Program-made: the position numbers and the translations under genes
Assembly: GCA_020849665.1 (NCBI GenBank)
Contig: JADLFX010000053.1
Span: forward strand, 50,851 to 114,850
DNA from: Planctomycetota bacterium
GTDB lineage: Bacteria; Planctomycetota; UBA1135; UBA2386
Direction of reading: 5' to 3'
DNA: 64,000 nucleotides
The notes under the pieces: generated by a model
What the model was told of the DNA's origin: nothing
The model's database searches: none
Seen by the model: the letters and a program-made list of their open reading frames with translations, nothing else
Part shown: positions 26,450 through 33,887 of the stretch, in pieces
Numbering within the stretch: the stretch's first letter is position 1
Layout of the letters: each line of letters begins with the position of its first letter

Positions 26450-29400
26450 GCCAGCGCGAGGAGCCGCGCCACCCTCCGCCGGGCGGGAGCCTCACCCAGC
26501 GGATCGTCGAAGTGTTCCTCACGGGGAACCTCTCGCCCCTGCTGCTCCTCCTCTCGCTGGCCGCGGGGGCCGTGGCGCTCCTGGCCACGCCACGCGAGGA
26601 GGACCCGCAGATCGTCGTGCCGGTGGCCGACCTGGTCGTCGACGCCCCCGGCTGCTCCGCGGCCGAGGTCGAACGCCAGGTCACGATCCCGCTGGAGCAG
26701 GTCGTGCGGCGGATCGACGGGATCGAGCACGTGTACTCGATGAGCCGCCGCAACCAGGCCGTGGTGACCGCCCGCTTCTACGTGGGCGAGGACCGCGAGG
26801 ACAGCCTGGTCAAGCTGCACAGCACCCTGCAGCGCCACGCCGACGAGATCCCGCCCCAGGTCGGTTCGTGGGTCGTGAAGCCGGTGTCGATCGACGACGT
26901 GCCGATCCTCGCCGTGACCCTCCACAGCGCGACCCTCGACGACCACGCGTTGCGGCGCGTGGCCGAGGAGATCGGCGCGCGGCTGCAGCAGGTCCCAGAG
27001 AGCGGCCAGATCCAGATCCTGGGCGGTCGCCCGCGCCGCCTCCAGGTGCAGGTGGACGGCACGGCCCTCGCCAGCCGCGGCCTCGGCTTCGCCGCGGTCG
27101 AGCGCGCCCTGGCGGCGGCGTCCGTGGGCGCCTCCGCGGGATCCGGCCCACGCGGCGACCGCGAGATCGCGGTGGAGGCGACGCCCGTGGCCCCGGACGC
27201 CCTTGCCCTGGGGCAGCTGGTGATCGGCGTCCAGGACGGACAACCCGTGCACCTGCGCGACGTGGCCACGGTGCGCGACGGCCCGGCCGAGGTCGCCAGC
27301 CACGTGCGGTACGCGCCGGGTGCGGCCCAGGCGCGGGCCGCGGAGCCACCGCGCGCGGCGGTGACCCTGGCCGTGGCCAAGCGCCGCGGCGCCAACGCCG
27401 TGACGGTGGCCGAGACCCTGCGGGAACGGCTCATGCGGCTGCGTGCCGAGGTCCTGCCGAGCGACGTCGATTGGACCGTCACCCGCGACTCCGGGCGTAC
27501 CGCGGACGCCAAGGTGGACGAGCTGGTCGAGAGTCTCGCCGTCGCGATCGCGATCGTGGTGGTGCTGATCACGCTGATGCTCGGGTGGCGCGAGGCGATC
27601 GTGGTCGCCCTGGCCGTACCGATCACCTTCGGCCTGACGCTCCTGGTGAACCTGCTGGCCGGCTACTCGATCAACCGCGTCACCCTCTTCGCGCTCATCC
27701 TCGCCCTGGGTCTGGTCGTCGACGACCCGATCGTCGACGTCGAGAACATCCACCGGCACCTGCAGCGCCGGCCGCGCGACCCGCTGCGGGCCGTGCTCGA
27801 TGCGGTCAACGAAGTGCGCCCGCCGGTCATCGTGGCGACGCTCGCGGTGATCCTCAGCTTCCTGCCGCTCTTCTTCATCACCGGGATGATGGGGCCCTAC
27901 ATGGCCCCCATGGCCCTGAACGTGCCCATGGCGATGCTGATGAGCATGGTGGTCGCGTTCACGCTCACGCCGTGGATGTCCTACCTGGCCCTGCGGCGCG
28001 CCGCGCCCCCGGCCCCGTCGGACCCTGCCGCGGCGCATGCCGAAGCGCACTCCGAGGCGCATCCCGTGGTGCAGCGTCTCTACCGCGCGGCCGTCGGTCC
28101 CCTCCTCCGCTCGGCGCGCACGCGCTGGGCGGTGTTCGGCGCGACCGTGCTGCTCTTCGCCGGCGCCCTCGCGCTGGGCGCGCTGCGCGCCGTGCCGCTG
28201 AAGATGCTGCCCTTCGACAACAAGACCGAGCTGCAGGTGCTCGCGGACCTGCCCGAGGGCGCGACCCTGGAGCGGACCCAGGCAGTGGTGAGCGAGCTGG
28301 CCGAGCAGGTGCGCGTCCTGCCCGAGGTCGTGGACGTGACCGCGTATGCCGGCACGCCGTCGCCGATGGACTTCAACGGCATGGTGCGCAAGTACTACCT
28401 GCGCTCTGCGACCCACCAGGGCGAGCTGCGCGTCCAACTCGTGGCGAAGCACGACCGCCAGCACCAGAGCCACGAGGTCGCGCTGCGGATCCGCGCGATC
28501 CTGGCGCCCCTCGCCGCGGCCGCCGGGGCGGTCCTGCAGGTGGTCGAGCTGCCGCCGGGCCCGCCCGTGCTCGCCACGCTGGTCGCCGAGGTGCGCGGGC
28601 CGCCCACCGCCACGCCCGCCGACCTCGACGCGGCGGCCCTGCTCCTGGCGGCACGCCTGCGCGAGGAGCCGGGCGTGACCGACCTCGACACGAGCGTCGA
28701 GGCACGGCCCGACGAGCTGCACTACGTCCTCGACCACGAGAAGGCTGCCCTCCACGGCGTCAGCGCGGCCGACACCGCCGCGGTCCTGCGCACCGCCGTG
28801 GCCGGGACGGTCGCGACGGTCCTGCACGCGCCGCGCGAGGTGCGCACCCTCGCGGTCGAGGTGCGCGTGCCGGTGTGGCAGCGGGCCGACGCCCAGGCCC
28901 TCGGCGAACTCTGCGTCCGCGGCGCCGACGGCACCCTCGTGCCCCTCGCGGAGATCGGCAGGTTCGTGGCCCGACCGCGCGAGACCACCATCCATCGCAA
29001 GGACCTCGAGCGCGTCGCGTACGTCCTCGCCGAGGCCGCCGGCCGTCCTCCGGCGGAGATCGTCCTGGACGTCCAGGCGGACCTGCGCTCCCGGGGTGCT
29101 TCCCCCGCGCAACCGCCCGGCCTCGTGCCGCTCGAGCGCCGCACGCTGCTCGCGCCCGGCGCCGGCATGCCGTGGTCGCTGCCCGATGGGTTCCACGCCA
29201 CCTGGACCGGCGAGGGCGAATGGCAGATCACGCTGGATGCGTTCCGCGACCTCGGACTCGCCTTCCTGGCCGCGTGCGCGGGCATCTACGTCCTGCTCGT
29301 GCACGAGACCCGCAGCTACACGATGCCCCTCGTGCTGATGCTCGCGATCCCGTTCACCATCCTCGGCATCCTCCCAGGATTCTGGCTCCTCAACCTGCTG

Positions 29401-29805
29401 CTCGATGCGCCCGTGGCGGGCGTGGCCAACCCCGTGTTCTTCACCGCCACCGCGATGATCGGCATGATCGCCCTGGCCGGGATCGCCGTCCGCAACTCGA
29501 TCCTCCTGATCGACTTCATCGAGGGTGCCCTGCGCCAGGGGATGCCGCTCGAAGAGGCCATCCTGCGCAGCGGCGCCGTGCGCCTGCGGCCCATCGTCCT
29601 CACCGCAGGGGCGGCGATCCTGGCCGCCATCCCCATCACCCTCGACCCCATCTTCAGCGGCCTGGCCTGGGCCCTCATCTTCGGCCTCGTGGTGTCCAGC
29701 CTCTTCACCCTGGTCCTCGTGCCCGTGGTCTATCGCGGCATCGCCCGCCACCGCACCGACGCGCAGGACCCACAGGCCGCAGCCGAGGGCGGGGACCCCG
29801 GCTGA
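26446..29805 (+). CDS. RND-family efflux pump inner-membrane transporter
   Basis: 1119-residue proton-driven RND transporter, twelve helices with two large periplasmic loops. The proton-relay block in TM4 reads ALGLVVDDPIVDVENIHRHL with Asp426 and Asp427, matching the essential pair of AcrB-type pumps. The second half repeats the topology with MIGMIALAGIAVRNSILLIDFI. The N-terminus shows the periplasmic-loop pattern PREEDPQIVVPVADLVVDAPG, like drug-type pumps of the HAE group; the usual HME heavy-metal residues are not evident. Coupled to the adaptor by ATGA. The end lies 15 bases before the tRNA promoter. Confidence 0.92.
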   Translation: MSQREEPRHPPPGGSLTQRIVEVFLTGNLSPLLLLLSLAAGAVALLATPREEDPQIVVPVADLVVDAPGCSAAEVERQVTIPLEQVVRRIDGIEHVYSMSRRNQAVVTARFYVGEDREDSLVKLHSTLQRHADEIPPQVGSWVVKPVSIDDVPILAVTLHSATLDDHALRRVAEEIGARLQQVPESGQIQILGGRPRRLQVQVDGTALASRGLGFAAVERALAAASVGASAGSGPRGDREIAVEATPVAPDALALGQLVIGVQDGQPVHLRDVATVRDGPAEVASHVRYAPGAAQARAAEPPRAAVTLAVAKRRGANAVTVAETLRERLMRLRAEVLPSDVDWTVTRDSGRTADAKVDELVESLAVAIAIVVVLITLMLGWREAIVVALAVPITFGLTLLVNLLAGYSINRVTLFALILALGLVVDDPIVDVENIHRHLQRRPRDPLRAVLDAVNEVRPPVIVATLAVILSFLPLFFITGMMGPYMAPMALNVPMAMLMSMVVAFTLTPWMSYLALRRAAPPAPSDPAAAHAEAHSEAHPVVQRLYRAAVGPLLRSARTRWAVFGATVLLFAGALALGALRAVPLKMLPFDNKTELQVLADLPEGATLERTQAVVSELAEQVRVLPEVVDVTAYAGTPSPMDFNGMVRKYYLRSATHQGELRVQLVAKHDRQHQSHEVALRIRAILAPLAAAAGAVLQVVELPPGPPVLATLVAEVRGPPTATPADLDAAALLLAARLREEPGVTDLDTSVEARPDELHYVLDHEKAALHGVSAADTAAVLRTAVAGTVATVLHAPREVRTLAVEVRVPVWQRADAQALGELCVRGADGTLVPLAEIGRFVARPRETTIHRKDLERVAYVLAEAAGRPPAEIVLDVQADLRSRGASPAQPPGLVPLERRTLLAPGAGMPWSLPDGFHATWTGEGEWQITLDAFRDLGLAFLAACAGIYVLLVHETRSYTMPLVLMLAIPFTILGILPGFWLLNLLLDAPVAGVANPVFFTATAMIGMIALAGIAVRNSILLIDFIEGALRQGMPLEEAILRSGAVRLRPIVLTAGAAILAAIPITLDPIFSGLAWALIFGLVVSSLFTLVLVPVVYRGIARHRTDAQDPQAAAEGGDPG

Positions 29806-29820
29806 GGCCGGGAAACGGGC

Positions 29821-29849
29821 TTGCCCCATCGCCTGCCCCGCTCTAGAAC
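29821..29849 (+). promoter_or_regulatory. Promoter of tRNA-Val
   Basis: TTGCCC (29821-29826), 17-base spacer, TAGAAC (29844-29849). The mature tRNA begins at 29864, leaving a leader of about eight bases after the predicted start site. The -35 hexamer is the same as in the rpmI and thrS promoters. Confidence 0.65.
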
Positions 29850-29863
29850 CTCCGCCCTCCCGC

Positions 29864-29940
29864 GGGCGATTAGCTCAGTTGGCTAGAGCACCAGCTCGAC
29901 AAGCTGGGGGTCACTGGTTCGAGCCCAGTATCGCCCACCA
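29864..29940 (+). tRNA. tRNA-Val (anticodon GAC), encoded CCA, C at position 33
   Basis: 77-base cloverleaf. The acceptor stem GGGCGAT pairs with ATCGCCC, the D stem is GCTC/GAGC, the anticodon stem is CCAGC/GCTGG with loop TCGACAA, and the T arm is ACTGG-TTCGAGC-CCAGT. The gene encodes its own CCA end. The anticodon at 34-36 is GAC (valine). The base before it, position 33, is C where U is almost universal. A GC-rich inverted repeat (GGGCGCG ... CGCGCCC) about 20 bases downstream may end the transcript. Confidence 0.93.
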
Positions 29941-30080
29941 CTCCGCCGGCCTGACGAGGGCGCGGCGCGCCCGGCTGTGCGCGCCCCCCTTCCCCAGCAG
30001 TCCACCGCGCGGTATCTCTGGGCTTGCCTACCCAGACACCCCCTACCCGGACACTCCCGGGAAACCCCGAGGTGATCGTG

Positions 30081-30155
30081 ATGCGCGCATTCGGAGCGAT
30101 GTTCCTGCTGGCGACGACCCTGCTGGTCGTTCCCGCCGGCGCAGCACCCCAGTGA
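30081..30155 (+). other. Signal-peptide coding start followed by in-frame TGA (5' part of the thioredoxin-like gene)
   Basis: The ATG at 30081 is preceded by a strong GAGGTGA ribosome-binding site six bases upstream. It encodes a complete 24-residue signal peptide (MRAFGAMFLLATTLLVVP, then AGAAPQ) before TGA at 30153. The same frame then continues with no further stop through the Gly/Ser-rich linker and thioredoxin-like domain to 31037. Sixteen bases after the TGA a hairpin GGGCCC-AGTT-GGGCCC (30171-30186) can form. Point nonsense mutation, sequence error or UGA recoding all explain it; see the finding. Confidence 0.7.
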
Positions 30156-30215
30156 TGCGGTGGTTCCAGCGGGCCCAGTTGGGCCCCAGGCGATACGGGC
30201 GGCGGAACTCCGGCG

Positions 30216-31037
30216 ATGGGCGGAGGCAGCTCGGGCGGTGGCATGTCGGGAGTCGGGGGAGTGGGCGTCTCGGCCCGCCCGGCGACGCCCGGCGGGCGTG
30301 GGGCGCCGATCAGCTTCCAGCGCCAGCCCTCCACCAAGCGTCTGCTCACGATCCAGTGGACCTTCCCGGTCTACAAGGCGCCCGTGACGCAGCCGCGGGA
30401 AGGGCAGACCGTCGCGCGCTCGGCCGAAGCGGCGCTGCCGCGCGAGGACGCGTTCGCCCAGCTCGCCGGTGACGACCGGCGGCCGCTGCTGGTGCTGCGC
30501 GAGTGCTCCGCCTGCAAGGGCACGGACCACGCGTTGATCCACCGGCAGATGAACAACGACGTGACCCTGCTGCTCACGCGCTTCTTCCACTGCGTGAAGC
30601 TGCCCACCCACGTCATCGAGGGCAATCACGCGTTCCGCAACCTGTTCACCGAGCGGCCCGCGCATCTCTTCCTGAGCAGTGCCGACGGCAGCAACTACCT
30701 GGCGCTCAACGGCGATCAGACCCAGACGGAGCTCTGGAAGGCGATGTACGACCTGCTCGGCAGGGAATACGAGCTGGACGCCAAGAGCGCGGTGAAGGAG
30801 CTGGTCAAGCTGCTCTCGGTCTTCGACCACGTCGAGAGCCGGATCTCCGAGGTGCGCGAGCGACTCGATCTGGAGATCGAGAAGCGCGGCCCGGACTCGC
30901 CCAAGGTGAAGGAACTCGAGCAGGACCTGCGTGACCTGCGCGAGCAGAAGACCAAGGCCGAGCGGCGGCGCGACGAACTCCTCGATCTCAAGCTGCGCCC
31001 GCGGGTCGCCCTGGGTCCCGACGCGCCGCGCCGCTGA
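30216..31037 (+). CDS. Secreted thioredoxin-like protein with C-terminal coiled coil (3' part of interrupted frame)
   Basis: Coordinates begin at the first ATG after the in-frame TGA; the likely true start is at 30081. In the numbering from 30216, residues 1-30 are a Gly/Ser-rich linker. Residues about 85-180 form a thioredoxin-like region with PLLVLRECSACKG (Cys97, Cys100). It is followed by HCVKLPTHVIEG and RPAHLFLSSADG, which resembles the cis-Pro-containing strand region. Residues 190-260 are a long charged coiled coil ending in RPRVALGPDAPRR. A periplasmic or surface disulphide or redox role is inferred. No ribosome-binding site precedes 30216. The next gene starts 18 bases downstream, suggesting an operon. 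Confidence 0.6.
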   Translation: MGGGSSGGGMSGVGGVGVSARPATPGGRGAPISFQRQPSTKRLLTIQWTFPVYKAPVTQPREGQTVARSAEAALPREDAFAQLAGDDRRPLLVLRECSACKGTDHALIHRQMNNDVTLLLTRFFHCVKLPTHVIEGNHAFRNLFTERPAHLFLSSADGSNYLALNGDQTQTELWKAMYDLLGREYELDAKSAVKELVKLLSVFDHVESRISEVRERLDLEIEKRGPDSPKVKELEQDLRDLREQKTKAERRRDELLDLKLRPRVALGPDAPRR

Positions 31038-31055
31038 GCGGACTCCGGGGTCGGG

Positions 31056-32267
31056 GTGAGCGCCCTCGGGATCGCCGCCTCTCTCGGCCTAGCTCTCCTG
31101 GGCGGCGCGCTCGCCGCCCAGGACCCCAAGGACGCCTCCAGCTGGCGCCTGGACCCCTACACGCGCAACGAGCCTGCGGCGCTGGCCCGGGCCGGCTACG
31201 TCTCGTACGGCCCCTTCACCCTTGCCGACGGACACACCAGCGAGGACGTCGACCGCATCCTGGGCGACGTCAAGACGCTCTGGGTCGAGACCGCGCATTT
31301 CAAGCTGGGCTCGTCGCTGCGCGGCCACCCCCTCCCCAAGGACAAGGAAGACCGGCAGCGGATCCTGGACGAGCTGAAGCGCCTGCGTCTGCGGATCCCC
31401 GGCGTGCCGGCGCAGCCGCGCACCCTGGACCCGTGGCTCCGGCTGCACCTCTTCGCCCAGCGCCTGGAGGAGCAGTACGAGGAGTTCGCCCAGCGCCTGC
31501 AGGTCAAGGAGACCGACTTCCCCAAGCCCGGGGCCGCGGCCACGCCACAGAACCTGGCGCCGGGACCCTACCTGGGGCTGCACACCAAGCAGGTGGTCCT
31601 GCTCACCGACAAGGCCAGCGCGTTCGGGCGCTACCAGGACCGCTACCTCGGCAAGGCCGAGGACTCGCCGCGCCGGTGGAACTTCACCGACCGCACCCTC
31701 TTCTTCGGCACCGCCGCCGAGTACGCCGAGGGCACGCTGCGCAACGACGACGCCATGCACGCGCACGTGGCCTTCAACATGGCCCACAACCTCCTCGACG
31801 CCTTCGCCGGCTACTTCTACGACCTGCCCGCCTGGTTCGAGGAAGGCCTGGCCCACTGGTACAACCGCCGGATCGACCCGCGCTGGAACTACTACAGCGC
31901 GGCCAGGGACTCCGAGGTGCTCCAGCGCACCGAGTGGGACTGGGCGCCCAAGGTGCGGGCCCGGGCCGGCGTCGGCGCCTTCCGGCCCGCTGCCGAGCTG
32001 CTCACGCTGCCGGGTCCGGAGGCCCTGGACTTCGCCGACCACATGTGCACGTGGTCCCGCGTGGACTTCCTGCTCGGACTCGGCGACGAGAAGCTGGCCC
32101 GCTTCGTGCGCAGCATGAAGGTCCTGCGTCCGGAGCCCGGCAAGCTCGTGGAGCCCGCCCAGGTGCAGGCCCGGCAGCTCATCGCGCTGCGCGACGCGTA
32201 CGGCTTCGACCCGCCCGGCTTCGACGAGGCCTGGCGGAAGTGGGTCCTCTCCCGCCCCGCGAAGTAG
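31056..32267 (+). CDS. Secreted peptidase-MA-like (DUF1570-type) protein lacking the zinc motif
   Basis: 403 residues from a GTG. Signal peptide MSALGIAASLGLALLGGALA. The C-terminal half resembles the gluzincin-like peptidase MA/DUF1570 family: HVAFNMAHNLLDAFAGYFYD followed by LPAWFEEGLAHWYNRRI, then a helical domain. In active members the first element is HExxH. Here it reads Phe240-Asn241-Met-Ala-His244, so the first His and the catalytic Glu are missing, while Glu263 of the EGLA element is kept. It is therefore probably a non-catalytic relative. Follows the thioredoxin-like gene by 18 bases; its last 89 bases overlap the antisense end of the thioesterase gene. Confidence 0.65.
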   Translation: MSALGIAASLGLALLGGALAAQDPKDASSWRLDPYTRNEPAALARAGYVSYGPFTLADGHTSEDVDRILGDVKTLWVETAHFKLGSSLRGHPLPKDKEDRQRILDELKRLRLRIPGVPAQPRTLDPWLRLHLFAQRLEEQYEEFAQRLQVKETDFPKPGAAATPQNLAPGPYLGLHTKQVVLLTDKASAFGRYQDRYLGKAEDSPRRWNFTDRTLFFGTAAEYAEGTLRNDDAMHAHVAFNMAHNLLDAFAGYFYDLPAWFEEGLAHWYNRRIDPRWNYYSAARDSEVLQRTEWDWAPKVRARAGVGAFRPAAELLTLPGPEALDFADHMCTWSRVDFLLGLGDEKLARFVRSMKVLRPEPGKLVEPAQVQARQLIALRDAYGFDPPGFDEAWRKWVLSRPAK

Positions 32268-32697
32268 GCGCCGCTCGGCCGGCCCGAGACTCCGTCCGCG
32301 CGGGGATCCCCTCGTAGGCCGCGATCGCGGCGCGCACCGGGTCGGGGATCTGCGCGGGGCGAAGGTCGTCGTCCACCCACACCAGGACGGCCTCCGCCTC
32401 GGCCAGGAGGCGCGCGCCGTCGCGCACTACGTAGACCATCGTGAAGCTGGAGCCGCGCAGGCTCGTGGTGCGGGCCGCCACGTCCAGGGTCGTGCCCATG
32501 CGCCCGGGCGCTGCGAAGCGCACCCGCACCTCGGCCAGCACGAAGCGGATCTGCCCGTCCACCAGGATCCCCAGCTCGCGGCAGTACTCGTAGCGGGCCT
32601 GCTCGAGCAAGGTGAGATAGACGGCGTTGTTGAGGACCCCCCAGGAGTCGATGTCCTTCCAGCGCACGACCTGCCGGGTGTGGAACCGATGGCTCAT
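32179..32697 (-). CDS. Acyl-CoA thioesterase, 4-hydroxybenzoyl-CoA type hotdog
   Basis: Hotdog-fold thioesterase; family members hydrolyse acyl-CoA or acyl-ACP. From the ATG at 32697: TRQVVRWKDIDSWGVLNNAV contains the 4HBT active-site region (Asp in the 'W-D-D/I-D-G-H-NN' block; here WKDIDSWGVLNN, with Trp-Gly in place of the usual Gly-His), followed by YLTLLEQARYEYCRELG and the strands EVRVRFAAPGRMGTTLDV. The domain ends about residue 138. The remaining 34 residues are an Arg/Ser-rich tail that simply reads on to the next stop, overlapping the end of the opposite-strand gene. Its start overlaps the stop of the DMT gene by four bases. Confidence 0.78.
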   Translation of the reverse strand: MSHRFHTRQVVRWKDIDSWGVLNNAVYLTLLEQARYEYCRELGILVDGQIRFVLAEVRVRFAAPGRMGTTLDVAARTTSLRGSSFTMVYVVRDGARLLAEAEAVLVWVDDDLRPAQIPDPVRAAIAAYEGIPARTESRAGRAAPTSRGGRGPTSARPRRSRAGRSRTRRAAR

Positions 32698-33635
32698 GCG
32701 TTCTCCACGCGCGCGGCAGCCGCGAGCCGGCTCCTGCGGCGTGCCAGCCACTGGTCGCCGAGCTCCGCCGCCAGCATGCCGAGGAGGATACAGGCGCAGC
32801 CGGCCAGCATCCGCAGCGTGAACGACTCCCCCACCAGGAGCCAGCTGGCCAGCGCGCCGAACACGGGCTCGGCGCCGAAGAGCATCGCGACGTGCGTCGC
32901 GCTCGTGTGGCGCTGCGCCCAGCTCTGCACCGCGAAGGCGACGCTCGTGGCGAGGATGCCGGTGAACGCCACCGCGGCCAGGACTCCCGCGTGGAGGGCG
33001 GGCAGGCCCTTCGGCAGATCGAGGACCACCGCGGCCAGGGCGGCCGCTCCGGCGGCCGTGCCCAGCTGCACGGCGGTGAAGCGCAGAGGATCGAGGCGGG
33101 GGCTGAAGCGCCCGACCAGCAGGATGTGCGCGGCGAACGCGAACGCGCAGCCCAGCACCAGCAGGTCGCCCACGCCCATGCGCAGGTCCTCGCGCAGGCA
33201 GAGCAGGAAGAGACCCGCCGTGGCGAGGATCACGCCTGCCACGGTGGCGCGGCCGATCCTCTGGCCCAGGACCGGGCCTGCGCACGCCGGCACGAGCACC
33301 ACCGAGAGCCCCGTCACGAACGCCGCCTTGGCCGGGGTGGTGTGGACCTGTCCCCAGGTCTGCAGCGCGTAGCCCGCGAAGAGGACCGCCCCCGTGGCGC
33401 ACCCGGGCAGCAGATGCGGTCGCCACCCGACCCGCGCCCGGCGCAGAGCGAAGGGCACGAGGGTCAGGACCGCCAGCGCGAAGCGCGCCGCGAGGAACAC
33501 GAAGGGCGGCCAGAGGCGCACCGCGCCGTCCACGGCCACGAAGGTGAGCCCCCACACCGCCACGACCGCCAGCAGCGCGAGATCGGCGCGCAAGGCGCGG
33601 CCTGCGCCGGCCGGGCCTGGGTCGGGATGGACCAT
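32694..33635 (-). CDS. EamA/DMT-family membrane transporter
   Basis: About 313 residues with ten hydrophobic helices in two five-helix EamA repeats: LLAVVAVWGLTFVAVDGAV and FLAARFALAVLTLVPFALRR at the start of repeat one; GDLLVLGCAFAFAAHILLVG and AFTGILATSVAFAVQSWAQR in repeat two, ending with HVAMLFGAEPVFGALASWLL. This is the drug/metabolite transporter pattern of inner-membrane exporters; substrate cannot be inferred. Another ATG at 33650 is possible. Coupled by ATGA to the downstream thioesterase gene. Confidence 0.85.
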   Translation of the reverse strand: MVHPDPGPAGAGRALRADLALLAVVAVWGLTFVAVDGAVRLWPPFVFLAARFALAVLTLVPFALRRARVGWRPHLLPGCATGAVLFAGYALQTWGQVHTTPAKAAFVTGLSVVLVPACAGPVLGQRIGRATVAGVILATAGLFLLCLREDLRMGVGDLLVLGCAFAFAAHILLVGRFSPRLDPLRFTAVQLGTAAGAAALAAVVLDLPKGLPALHAGVLAAVAFTGILATSVAFAVQSWAQRHTSATHVAMLFGAEPVFGALASWLLVGESFTLRMLAGCACILLGMLAAELGDQWLARRRSRLAAAARVENA

Positions 33636-33887
33636 GGACGCGGGGACCATAGCCCGCGCCCCAGGCCGCCGCGAAGCCCGCGGGCGTGAACCCGGCGGAG
33701 GCGGGCGGTGCGGCTCTCCTGCAGGGGTTCCCCGACGCCGCCCGACGTCCAGGATGCACGAGGTCCCCGGTCGCGGCGTCCGTCCGATCCTGCGGAGGCC
33801 GCGGGGCACCGGGGGCTGGAGCCCGGGGGCCGGGCGCGGTAATCGGGGGCAGGAGCATCCGGCGACCTCGACCGTCCAGACCCTGCC

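Noticed and set aside
30022..30049. TTGCCT ... TACCCG as a promoter for the thioredoxin-like gene
   Set aside because: The spacer is 14 bases, too short for the 17-18 seen at the other promoters.
30030..30064. Short direct repeat TACCCAGACACCCCC / TACCCGGACACTCCC
   Set aside because: Two imperfect copies only, no CRISPR-like spacing or further units; probably chance in GC-rich DNA.
30154..30472. Restart at ATG overlapping the TGA (TGATG) at 30154
   Set aside because: The frame encodes an Arg-rich shadow product and does not lead into the thioredoxin-like domain.
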